From assembly GCA_964533645.1 (NCBI GenBank), contig CAZHMQ010000049.1, positions 1 to 14,616 of the forward strand: 14,616 nucleotides of DNA, written 5' to 3'. A model generated the notes under the pieces. That model did no database searches and was not told where the DNA came from. It saw only the letters and a list, made by a program, of their open reading frames with translations. Source of the stretch: JABDBK01 sp964533645 (lineage in GTDB: Bacteria; Pseudomonadota; Gammaproteobacteria; DSM-16500). The translations under genes were made by a program, and so were the position numbers. Within the stretch, counting starts at the first letter, position 1, and every line of letters starts with the position of its first letter. Shown here piece after piece: positions 6,589 to 12,994 of the stretch.

Positions 6589-6601
6589 AACCGCTATAAA
6601 C
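6589..6601. repeat. 13-bp match to the end of the trmB palindromic element
   Basis: The sequence aaccgctataaac at 6589-6601 is identical to 7529-7541, the outer end of the 37-bp inverted repeat next to trmB plus one flanking base. It lies in the 37-bp gap between the beta-barrel gene and the 428-aa protein gene. It may be a remnant terminus of the same element family. Confidence 0.4.
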
Positions 6602-6609
6602 TACATCGA

Positions 6610-7305
6610 TTAGCACAAAAATTGGCCACAATATAAGTCAACCCAATGATAAGAAACCCCTAAACCATAAAAAGTCGCTTCTTTGAAGTTAGACCCTTTA
6701 AAAATTCGACTAGCCGTCAAATCAAACGCCCAATTGGCATTAATATCAAAACTTGCGCCTACAGCTGCTATCACATGACCGCCATTAGAAGATTTAGGAA
6801 CCTGATTTAATTTGACGCCATGTAAACTGACATTTGTTAAAGCACCGGTTGCAGTTTGTCTTGTACCTGCACCACCAATTTTGCCAAAAATGGTAAAATT
6901 ATAGAGTGAATACATACCCTTAGCGGAGATATCCAGGGCATATGCTCGGATAGCGGGTTCAAAACTCTCAGGAATTTTAGGATCATAAACTGAAGGTGCA
7001 TAATTCGTCGCCCCTATCTCAAACCCAGCATAACGGTTCATTTGTATGCCAAAATATAACCGTTCGCCAATACCGGTATTGGTAGGCTTTACTTTGGCAG
7101 GAGTGGTAACACATGTTTCAGGATGACTCATATCACAAAGGGCAGGAGGATGAGCAGGGAAACCTGTATTCACATAATAATTATTATTATTTAAATTCGT
7201 TTGTCCTACTTGAAAACCAAAATACGGCCCCGTGCCTGTTGCCTTTGCGGTTATACTAAATAACGCTATGAGAAAAAAGGAAAAAATATATTTTATGAAG
7301 CGCAT
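6610..7305 (-). CDS. Small outer-membrane beta-barrel protein
   Basis: A 231-residue secreted protein. Residues 1-22 are a Sec signal peptide (basic Arg2/Lys5, long hydrophobic core, AKA cleavage motif before Thr23). The mature part opens with YFGFQVGQTNL and continues as alternating aromatic/small-residue strands (RLYFGIQMNRYAGFEIGATNY, TIFGKIGGAGT, HVIAAVGASFDIN, WAFDLTASRIF, YGLGVSYHWV), typical of an eight-strand OmpA/opacity-like barrel in the outer membrane. A long first loop holds a possible disulfide (Cys57, Cys65). The protein ends in CGQFLC rather than the usual terminal aromatic, so the last strand (YGLGVSYHW) is followed by a short Cys-containing tail. ATG 7305 follows AAGGA by 6 nt. 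The function may be structural or adhesive; no partner is indicated except the downstream 428-aa gene, 37 bp away. Confidence 0.8.
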   Translation of the reverse strand: MRFIKYIFSFFLIALFSITAKATGTGPYFGFQVGQTNLNNNNYYVNTGFPAHPPALCDMSHPETCVTTPAKVKPTNTGIGERLYFGIQMNRYAGFEIGATNYAPSVYDPKIPESFEPAIRAYALDISAKGMYSLYNFTIFGKIGGAGTRQTATGALTNVSLHGVKLNQVPKSSNGGHVIAAVGASFDINANWAFDLTASRIFKGSNFKEATFYGLGVSYHWVDLYCGQFLC

Positions 7306-7372
7306 ACAACATCCTTGGTACTATTGCATAAGTTTCCCAAGGTTAGTAAAGCTGTGAGGTATTGTCCACTGG

Positions 7373-7381
7373 ATTTTAGCA
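7373..7381 (-). promoter_or_regulatory. Candidate extended -10 promoter for the beta-barrel gene
   Basis: On the minus strand TGcTAAAAT (7373-7381) is an extended -10 with no recognisable -35 at 17 bp. It would give a leader of about 60 nt before ATG 7305. It lies just outside the palindromic element at 7409-7540, so the gene could be transcribed independently of trmB. Confidence 0.35.
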
Positions 7382-7408
7382 AAATAACCTAGAGTATAGA
7401 CCCCAGCA

Positions 7409-7540
7409 TTTATAGCGGTTACAAAAACCATGAACATGTTTATTTTCCGCTCCAAAAAATACATCCATGTATTTTGGGTGACATCCTGTCACCAAGTCGC
7501 TCTAAATAAACATGTTCATGGTTTTTGTAACCGCTATAAA
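7409..7540. repeat. 132-bp palindromic element with perfect 37-bp inverted arms (MITE-like)
   Basis: Arms 7409-7445 and 7504-7540 are exact reverse complements over 37 bp, starting tttatagcggttacaaaaac on the plus strand. The 58-bp core carries two further hairpins: aaaatacat/atgtatttt around a CC loop, and ggtgaca/tgtcacc (7477-7483, 7487-7493) around TCC. On the minus strand the core hairpins follow the trmB stop, and the AT-rich one ends in TTTTTT, so it can serve as a trmB terminator. The right arm overlaps the trmB reading frame and supplies its last codons and stop. No transposase is present. The dinucleotide CA on both sides (7407-7408 and 7541-7542) could be a target duplication but is too short to trust. 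Confidence 0.85.
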
Positions 7541-8230
7541 CAACAACTCCCAAATTTTATGCCCCGCATTTTCTCCACGTCGTTCAAATTTAGTCACCAC
7601 GGGTCGCAACGAAGAACGTTCTGCATATTTTCCTTCGCCATATGCATTGTTAAAATCGGTCGATGCGGAAAGTACTTTCATCATATGTAAGGCATAGTCT
7701 TCCCAATCTGTTGCCATATGCAACTCAGCGCCCGGTTTTAATTTTGTGGCAATTAAGCTCACAAATTCAGGCTGAATAAGACGTCTTTTGTGATGACGAC
7801 GCTTGCGCCATGGATCTGGGAAAAAAATTTGAAGCACATCTAAACTATGATTAGGAATGCATTGATTCAACACTTCCACCGCATCCGCATAATAAACACG
7901 AATATTGTTAAGCTTTTCTGCTTGGATATGATGTAACAAAGTTCCTATACCGGGTTGATGCGTTTCTATACCTATAAAATCATAATCAGGGTGAGCCATA
8001 GCTGCTGCTAATAAGGAATGCCCAGAACCAAAGCCGATTTCTAATACACGTCGTGCTTGTCGTTTAAAAACCTTATCGAAATTTATCATGCCATCGTGCA
8101 AGTTCAAGCCCACAGATGGCCAACATGTTTCTAATGCTAAACGCTGGGCCTCAGTGATGCGACCATCACGACGCACAAAACTACGAATTTTTCGCATGAA
8201 AGCGGGCTCACATTTTTGATTATTTTCCAT
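7502..8230 (-). CDS. trmB: tRNA (guanine-N7-)-methyltransferase TrmB
   Basis: A 242-residue SAM-dependent enzyme that makes m7G46 in the variable loop of tRNAs. EIGFGSG (64-70) is the SAM-binding motif, IGIET (87-90 region) the acidic ribose contact, FFPDPWRKRRHHKRR (136-150) the family signature that binds tRNA, and TDWEDYA (174-180) and RPVVTKFERRG (209-219) are the usual C-terminal motifs. Homologues as I remember them end soon after the H-x-x-W-(D/E)-L-x-F segment, here ending at Phe231. The further residues 232-242 (IAVTKTMNMFI) and the TAG stop are encoded by the right arm of the palindromic element at 7409-7540, so the native end was apparently replaced. The ATG at 8230 lies inside the last codons of the NAPRT gene (11 bp overlap), so the pair is translationally coupled. 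Confidence 0.94.
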   Translation of the reverse strand: MENNQKCEPAFMRKIRSFVRRDGRITEAQRLALETCWPSVGLNLHDGMINFDKVFKRQARRVLEIGFGSGHSLLAAAMAHPDYDFIGIETHQPGIGTLLHHIQAEKLNNIRVYYADAVEVLNQCIPNHSLDVLQIFFPDPWRKRRHHKRRLIQPEFVSLIATKLKPGAELHMATDWEDYALHMMKVLSASTDFNNAYGEGKYAERSSLRPVVTKFERRGENAGHKIWELLFIAVTKTMNMFI

Positions 8231-9602
8231 ACAGTCTATTTTTGCGCGTTTTTGCTTGTGAAATCAACTGTTGTTTCAAATCATACAAATTTTTTTCTAA
8301 TTCAATGGGATAGGCTGCATTTGCATGAGCGTTAACAAACTGATTCACCCGTTGAATGGCTCGCTCACGTAATTCATGCATAGTTTCTTGTTGATAAACA
8401 AGCTTTCCTTTTTCAAAAACAGGGATAAGCACATCATAAGAGTCACCGATTTCCTCCGACATACCTAGTTCTATGTCATATATGACATCTTTATGCGTGT
8501 AGCGACGTATTTGATAAATACCGGGATGAGAAATCTTAACAGGTTGCTCTGATAATTTTAATTTATATTGCCATTTTCCATCTTCATCACGCAAAGCAGA
8601 TAATTTATAAACTCCGTCCAGCGCAGGTTGATCATACGAGGTCACCAAATGCGTTCCCACCCCCCATACTGAAACTTGAGCTCCGGCTTGTTTCATTTCT
8701 GCCATGACATATTCATTCAGGCTATTGCTTGCCATAATTTGTGTATCAGAAAATCCTGCTTCATCTAACATTTCACGAGCTTTGATACTTAAACTTGCCA
8801 TATCACCCGAGTCTAGCCGAATCCCTAATAATCTAGAGCCTTTCTCCTTTAACTTTTTTCCAATTTCTATCGCATGACTCACGCCTGTAATAGAGTCATA
8901 AGTATCCACTAATAAAACACACATATCAGGCAAAACCTCAGCAAAAGCGGCAAATGCACTGAGCTCATCTGAAAATACGGTTACCCAACTATGTGCATGA
9001 GTGCCTCGTACTGGAATATCATAAAGCTTGCCTGCTAACACATTGGAAGTTGCATCACAACCGCCTATATATGCTGCTCGACTTGCTGACAATGCTCCAT
9101 CAGGACCTTGCGCTCGCCTGAGCCCAAACTCTAGCACAGTATCGCCCCTCGCTGCTTGATACACACGCGAAGCCTTGGTTGCAATAAGCGTTTGAAAATT
9201 CATAATATTAAGAAGCGTAGATTCCAATAATTGGCCTTGGATCAACGGACCTTTAACACGCAATATGGGTTCATTGGCGAATACTAACTCACCTTCAGGC
9301 ACTGCAACCAAATCACAAGTAAATCGTAACGTTTTTAAATAAGCTAAAAAATCATCCGTAAAAAGTGGTTTTTGATTAGGAGACTGCAAACTACGTAAAT
9401 AATCGAGATCATCGCTAGAAAAACGCCAGTTACTCAAGAAATCAATCAGTGTCGCAAGACCACAAGCGACGGCATAATTCCCGCCAAAGGGATGCTTACG
9501 ATAAAACTGATGAAAAACTGCTTCACGCTCATGTATACCTAACTTCCAATAGCCATATGCCATGGTAAGTTGGTATAAATCGGTTAATAGCGGAGAAATC
9601 AT
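8220..9602 (-). CDS. pncB: Nicotinate phosphoribosyltransferase (NAPRTase)
   Basis: A 460-residue enzyme of the NAD salvage (Preiss-Handler) pathway. It condenses nicotinate with PRPP, aided by ATP hydrolysis, to nicotinate mononucleotide in the cytosol. The start LLTDLYQLTMAYGYW (5-19) is the classic N-terminal signature. FGLRRAQGPDGA (159-170) contributes to substrate binding, GTHAHSWV (200-207) carries the histidine (His204) that is phosphorylated in the family, and LVDTYDS and IRLDSGDM hold phosphoribosyl contacts. The length and gapped C-terminal region resemble the bacterial/human NAPRT group rather than E. coli PncB, so the symbol is used in the functional sense. ATG 9602 has AGGA 10 nt upstream. 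The gene is first in a two-gene unit with trmB and diverges from metNIQ. A perfect TATAAT lies 43 bp upstream, next to a 14-bp inverted repeat. Confidence 0.93.
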   Translation of the reverse strand: MISPLLTDLYQLTMAYGYWKLGIHEREAVFHQFYRKHPFGGNYAVACGLATLIDFLSNWRFSSDDLDYLRSLQSPNQKPLFTDDFLAYLKTLRFTCDLVAVPEGELVFANEPILRVKGPLIQGQLLESTLLNIMNFQTLIATKASRVYQAARGDTVLEFGLRRAQGPDGALSASRAAYIGGCDATSNVLAGKLYDIPVRGTHAHSWVTVFSDELSAFAAFAEVLPDMCVLLVDTYDSITGVSHAIEIGKKLKEKGSRLLGIRLDSGDMASLSIKAREMLDEAGFSDTQIMASNSLNEYVMAEMKQAGAQVSVWGVGTHLVTSYDQPALDGVYKLSALRDEDGKWQYKLKLSEQPVKISHPGIYQIRRYTHKDVIYDIELGMSEEIGDSYDVLIPVFEKGKLVYQQETMHELRERAIQRVNQFVNAHANAAYPIELEKNLYDLKQQLISQAKTRKNRLYGK

Positions 9603-9644
9603 AATGTCTTCATCCTAAAGGTGACGCCGCTTAAAAAAGCAGGC

Positions 9645-9650
9645 ATTATA
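9645..9650 (-). promoter_or_regulatory. -10 box of the NAPRTase/trmB promoter
   Basis: On the minus strand a consensus TATAAT sits at 9645-9650. No good -35 is present at 17 bp (ATGCTT at 9668-9673), and this weak -35 falls inside the left arm of the 14-bp inverted repeat at 9663-9698. The leader to ATG 9602 would be about 37 nt. Confidence 0.5.
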
Positions 9651-9662
9651 TAACGTGAATTC

Positions 9663-9698
9663 GATATAAGCATAATGTTCTTTTATTATGCTTATATC
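9663..9698. promoter_or_regulatory. Perfect 14-bp inverted repeat at the NAPRTase promoter (candidate operator)
   Basis: gatataagcataat (9663-9676) and its exact reverse complement (9685-9698) are separated by 8 bp. The left arm covers the -35 position of the NAPRTase promoter. The size, AT-rich symmetry and position suit an operator for a dimeric repressor of NAD salvage, though it could be a dispersed hairpin. I cannot match it to a known NrtR, NiaR or NadQ site. Confidence 0.4.
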
Positions 9699-9709
9699 AG
9701 AAGATCGTT

Positions 9710-9741
9710 ATCCCGAAAAACGCTTTTTGTTTGTCCGGGAT
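9710..9741. repeat. Intergenic hairpin (atcccg / cgggat)
   Basis: Outer arms atcccg (9710-9715) and cgggat (9736-9741) flank an inner aaaa...tttt complementarity. It lies between the divergent NAPRTase and metN promoters, where no terminator is needed, so it is more likely a REP-like palindrome than a terminator. Together with the preceding inverted repeat it fills most of the 223-bp intergenic region, which holds no reading frame. Confidence 0.4.
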
Positions 9742-9788
9742 CTATACATAAGCATCCATTTATTAAACGTACACTTCGGTATACAATA

Positions 9789-9817
9789 CTGACGTTATAA
9801 CTCATTATCATTATAAA
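9789..9817 (+). promoter_or_regulatory. metNIQ promoter, close to the start codon
   Basis: CTGACG (9789-9794), a 17-bp spacer, then TATAAA (9812-9817). Transcription would begin one or two bases before the metN ATG at 9826. There is no Shine-Dalgarno sequence in the AT-rich stretch ahead of metN. A weaker -10, TACAAT (9782-9787), would give a leader of about 30 nt, still without a ribosome-binding site. No MetJ box (AGACGTCT-like) or SAM riboswitch fold was seen. Confidence 0.45.
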
Positions 9818-9825
9818 AATATTTT

Positions 9826-10881
9826 ATGATCACATTTCGACATATATATAAAAATTATACCATCTCAGGAAGGCCCGTCTCCGCGCTCTCGGATATTAAT
9901 TTACACGTTAATACGGGCGAAATATTTGGAATTATAGGCAAAAGTGGTGCAGGAAAAAGCACTTTAATCCGTTGTGCTAATTTATTGGAACAACCCACCA
10001 GTGGCGACATTATCGTGGCAGGCCAAGATCTAACCACCCTGTCTTCTTATGACTTAAGACGAGCCCGACAGAAAATAGGAATGATTTTTCAGCATTTTAA
10101 TTTGCTCTCATCGCGCAATGTTTATGATAATATCGCCCTACCCTTAGAACTCACGGGTCATTCACGTAAAGACATTGCCTCTATCATTGGTCCATTATTA
10201 GCATTAACTGGCTTAACCGACAAAAGAAATAGTTTTCTTTCTGAGCTATCGGGCGGACAAAAACAACGTGTCGCTATTGCGCGTGCCTTGGCTAACAAAC
10301 CGCATGTTTTGTTATCCGATGAAGCAACCTCCGCACTTGATCCTGAAACCACATTATCCATATTGCAATTACTTAAAAATGTACGCGATACACTAAATGT
10401 CACGATTTTATTAATCACTCATGAAATGTCTGTCATCAAAACGGTAAGTGATAGAGTTGGGATTCTACAAAATGGTGTATTGATAGAAGAAAATGAAGTG
10501 GGTGAATTTTTTACTCATCCTAAAACAACTATTGCAAAGAATTTTATAGCTTCTTCCTTATTACAACACATGCCTGCTGCCATTGAAGAACATGTCTTTA
10601 CTGAAGAGCAACCTCATACGCATCCTGTGTTAAGACTATGGTTTCTGCAGGGTACTGCAACTCAACCGATTATTTCCGAATTAAGTCATCAATTTGATTT
10701 TCGTATTAATATATTACAAGCTAATGTCGAATACATAAAAAAACATGCCATGGGCATTATGATTGTTGCCATCAAAGATGAACAACGCAAAATTCAACCC
10801 GCCATCGTGTATTTAAAGCAACTTGGTGTAGAAGTCGAGGTTATAGGCTATGTCCCAGACAACATTATTACTTTTGCTTAA
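9826..10881 (+). CDS. metN: Methionine ABC transporter ATP-binding protein MetN
   Basis: A 351-residue ATPase that powers import of D/L-methionine with MetI and MetQ, on the cytoplasmic face of the inner membrane. Walker A is GKSGAGKST (38-46), the Q-loop is in MIFQHFNLLSSRNVY, the ABC signature is LSGGQKQRVA (141-150), Walker B is VLLSDE (161-166) and the H-loop His is 199 (LLITHEMSV). The C-terminal part (about 265-345, ending VEVIGYV) is the NIL domain that in E. coli binds methionine and inhibits transport when the cell is replete. The start aligns with known MetN proteins even though no ribosome-binding site precedes it, so the mRNA may be leaderless. The last 32 bp overlap metI. Confidence 0.96.
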   Translation: MITFRHIYKNYTISGRPVSALSDINLHVNTGEIFGIIGKSGAGKSTLIRCANLLEQPTSGDIIVAGQDLTTLSSYDLRRARQKIGMIFQHFNLLSSRNVYDNIALPLELTGHSRKDIASIIGPLLALTGLTDKRNSFLSELSGGQKQRVAIARALANKPHVLLSDEATSALDPETTLSILQLLKNVRDTLNVTILLITHEMSVIKTVSDRVGILQNGVLIEENEVGEFFTHPKTTIAKNFIASSLLQHMPAAIEEHVFTEEQPHTHPVLRLWFLQGTATQPIISELSHQFDFRINILQANVEYIKKHAMGIMIVAIKDEQRKIQPAIVYLKQLGVEVEVIGYVPDNIITFA

Positions 10882-11506
10882 TGCAACAGTAGAAACATTC
10901 TATATGGTGATACTCGCTAGCATTATTGCAACGATCATTGGTTTGCCATTAGGTGTGATTTTATATACTTCACGTAAAAACAATATTCTTGAACATCCAT
11001 ATTTACATCAAACTTTAGCTGCCTTAATCAATATGACGCGCTCTATTCCATTTATTATTTTAATGGTAGCTCTTATTCCCATCACACGCTGGATCGTGGG
11101 CACCTCCATTGGCACCAATGCTGCCATTGTGCCCTTAAGTATAGGCGCCATCCCTTTTATCGCACGTATCGTAGAAAATGCTATTCTTGAAGTCGATAGA
11201 GGACTTATTGAAGCTGCAACTGCTATGGGTGCAAGTGCATGGCAAATTATAAGTAACATACTTATTCCTGAAGCGCTTCCTGGCATTATGAATGGCTTAA
11301 CCTTAACCATTATCAGTCTTGTCGGTTATTCTGCCATGGCGGGCGCGGTGGGTGGCGGCGGATTAGGAGACCTCGCGATTCGTTATGGCTATCAACGCTT
11401 TGATGTTAAGATTATGCTAATCACTATCGTCATTATGATAATGTTAGTACAAATGACACAGTGGCTGGGTGACAAACTTGCAAAACACTTTAGTAAAGGT
11501 CGATAA
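10850..11506 (+). CDS. metI: Methionine ABC transporter permease MetI
   Basis: A 218-residue inner-membrane permease with five hydrophobic segments, forming the dimeric channel for methionine. The EAA loop that docks on MetN is EAATAMGASAWQIISNIL plus PEALPGI (about 121-146). Conserved RSIPFIILM (64-72), VGTSIG (83-88) and GYSAMAGAVGGGGLG (159-173) are characteristic of MetI. The ATG at 10850 lies inside metN (32-bp overlap) with GAGG about 10 nt upstream; the overlap implies coupled translation. The gene ends 20 bp before metQ. Confidence 0.95.
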   Translation: MSQTTLLLLLNATVETFYMVILASIIATIIGLPLGVILYTSRKNNILEHPYLHQTLAALINMTRSIPFIILMVALIPITRWIVGTSIGTNAAIVPLSIGAIPFIARIVENAILEVDRGLIEAATAMGASAWQIISNILIPEALPGIMNGLTLTIISLVGYSAMAGAVGGGGLGDLAIRYGYQRFDVKIMLITIVIMIMLVQMTQWLGDKLAKHFSKGR

Positions 11507-11526
11507 TTTATACCATAAGGATTCTC

Positions 11527-12321
11527 ATGCAAAACTTAATTAAAAAAATACTTTTAGGCTTAGGCATTATCTTGCTCACTGCATGTCAGCCTGAAGATAA
11601 AAATACTTTAAAAATCGGCGCTATTTCAGGTCCTGAAACTGAGCTCTTACAAACCGCACAAGAAGTTGCTAAAAATAAATTCCATTTAAACATTAAAATC
11701 ATTGAGTTCACTGATTATTTACAACCCAATGCAGCACTTAATGACGGCAGTCTCGATGCTAATATGTTTCAACATCAACCCTTTCTTGATCAACAAATTA
11801 AAGATAAACATTATAACCTGATTTCTATAGGCAAAACCTTTGTTTATCCCATGGGTATTTATTCAGACAAACTAAAAAATCTCAAAGATTTACCTAAAGG
11901 ATCATTGGTTGCTATTCCCAATGATACAAGCAATGAAGGACGCGCCTTATTATTATTAGAAAAAGCTAAGCTCATAAAATTAAATAAAAAAGCAGGACTT
12001 TTTGCGACACCTAAAGATATCATAGACAATCCTAAACAACTTTCATTTACGGAATTGGATGCATCCCAATTATCACGTAGTTTGCCCGATGTGACCATCG
12101 CTGCCATTAACACTAATTACGCAGTTGCTGGTGGGTTATCACCCGTTAAAGATGCGTTATTTTTAGAAGACAAAAATTCTCCGTATGCCAATATCATTGT
12201 CATACGAAAAGAAAGCGTTAATGATCCACGCATGAAACAACTCGTTGAAGCATTGCAATCTGACACTGTCAAGAAAGCAGCAAAACGAATTTTCAATAAT
12301 CAAGCTATTTCTGCTTGGTGA
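11527..12321 (+). CDS. metQ: Methionine-binding lipoprotein MetQ (NlpA family)
   Basis: A 264-residue substrate-binding protein for the MetNI importer. A short signal peptide ends in the lipobox L-L-T-A-Cys20, so the mature protein is lipid-anchored, presumably to the periplasmic face of the inner membrane. The family body is evident: LKIGAISGPETELLQTA (29-45), IEFTDYLQPNAALNDGSLDANMFQH (the Met-binding Y-x-x-P-N region), the FVYPMGIYSDKLKNLKDLPKGS hinge, and the ITHE-independent close of the fold with ALFLEDKNSPYANIIV. ATG 11527 is preceded by AAGGA at 7 nt. It lies 20 bp after metI and 30 bp before the Sel1 lipoprotein, so the latter may share the transcript. Confidence 0.94.
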   Translation: MQNLIKKILLGLGIILLTACQPEDKNTLKIGAISGPETELLQTAQEVAKNKFHLNIKIIEFTDYLQPNAALNDGSLDANMFQHQPFLDQQIKDKHYNLISIGKTFVYPMGIYSDKLKNLKDLPKGSLVAIPNDTSNEGRALLLLEKAKLIKLNKKAGLFATPKDIIDNPKQLSFTELDASQLSRSLPDVTIAAINTNYAVAGGLSPVKDALFLEDKNSPYANIIVIRKESVNDPRMKQLVEALQSDTVKKAAKRIFNNQAISAW

Positions 12322-12351
12322 GTATAGTTACTACATAAGGAGACACACGCA

Positions 12352-12924
12352 GTGAGTATCAAAAAAATCATTTTTACCGCTTTATGCTGCACATTTTTAG
12401 TCGGTTGTGCCACCCAAGGCGGCATCTCAAGAGATGACAAAGCTTATACAGGGTCATCACCGCAAGAACTTTATAACACGGGTAATCGATATGCTAAAGG
12501 CATAGGCGTAGAACGTAATTATGCTAAAGCTGTAAGTTATTTCCAACGTGCTGCTGAAGGCGGTAATTCCAATGCACAGGCAAGCTTAGGTGTACGTTAT
12601 ATGTCGGGCCAAGGTGTACCACAAAATTATGAGACCGCAAAATCCTGGTTTGAAAAAGCTGCCGCTCAAAATAATCCCTACGCAGAAAATCAATTAGGCT
12701 ATATGTATGCCGCTGGCAAAGGTGTGACACAAGACTTTAATACTGCTATTTCTTGGTATCAAAAAGCCTCTGATCACGGATTGGCAAGTGCCCAATATAA
12801 TCTTGGATTGATGTATGCGAATGGTATTGGAACTTCTGTTCATAAAGAAAAAGCTAAGCAATTATTCAAATTAGCTGCTGAACGTGGCTTTACACCGGCG
12901 AAGAAAGCTTTGAGCGAGATGTAA
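12352..12924 (+). CDS. Sel1-repeat lipoprotein
   Basis: A 190-residue lipoprotein: signal peptide with lipobox L-V-G-Cys19, a short linker, then four Sel1-like repeats at about 38-71, 74-107, 110-143 and 146-180, each with the A/Y-x-x-x-x-x-x-G-x-G-V pattern and a helix pair (for example LGVRYMSGQGV and LGYMYAAGKGV). Such TPR-like solenoids bind partner proteins in the periplasm or envelope; in Legionella, Sel1 proteins LpnE and EnhC influence host-cell entry and intracellular growth, but they are larger and the comparison does not establish function here. The start is GTG at 12352 with AAGGAG about 12 nt upstream. It is 30 bp after metQ, so it may be the fourth gene of the methionine operon, and it is followed by a REP-like hairpin. 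Confidence 0.87.
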   Translation: MSIKKIIFTALCCTFLVGCATQGGISRDDKAYTGSSPQELYNTGNRYAKGIGVERNYAKAVSYFQRAAEGGNSNAQASLGVRYMSGQGVPQNYETAKSWFEKAAAQNNPYAENQLGYMYAAGKGVTQDFNTAISWYQKASDHGLASAQYNLGLMYANGIGTSVHKEKAKQLFKLAAERGFTPAKKALSEM

Positions 12925-12941
12925 CCGCAAAATTGATGTTA

Positions 12942-12977
12942 CCTATGGTGGGCACGCTGCGCTTTGCCCACCATGGG
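12942..12977. repeat. REP-like hairpin between the Sel1 gene and rsmA
   Basis: Arms 12942-12954 and 12965-12977 pair over 13 bp with one mismatch (cctatggtgggca against tgcccaccatggg), around a 10-nt loop. There is no following T tract, so it is not a standard terminator. Its ctttgcccacc segment is the reverse complement of 119-129 at the other end of the window. Hairpins with this ggtgggc...gcccacc design occur as dispersed intergenic repeats in gammaproteobacteria. Confidence 0.65.
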
Positions 12978-12994
12978 TTCTAGAGGAAAATATC

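Noticed and set aside
6573..6590. 434-residue version of the membrane-hairpin protein from TTG 6590
   Set aside because: ATG 6572 has an AAGG site at proper distance; the TTG has none and lies in the repeat remnant.
7430..7697. Plus-strand reading frames over the trmB 3' end
   Set aside because: They are shadows of trmB and of the palindromic element, with no family features.
9603..9825. SAM riboswitch or MetJ operator upstream of metN
   Set aside because: No AGACGTCT-like boxes and no conserved riboswitch core could be found; the hairpins present do not resemble known SAM-binding folds.
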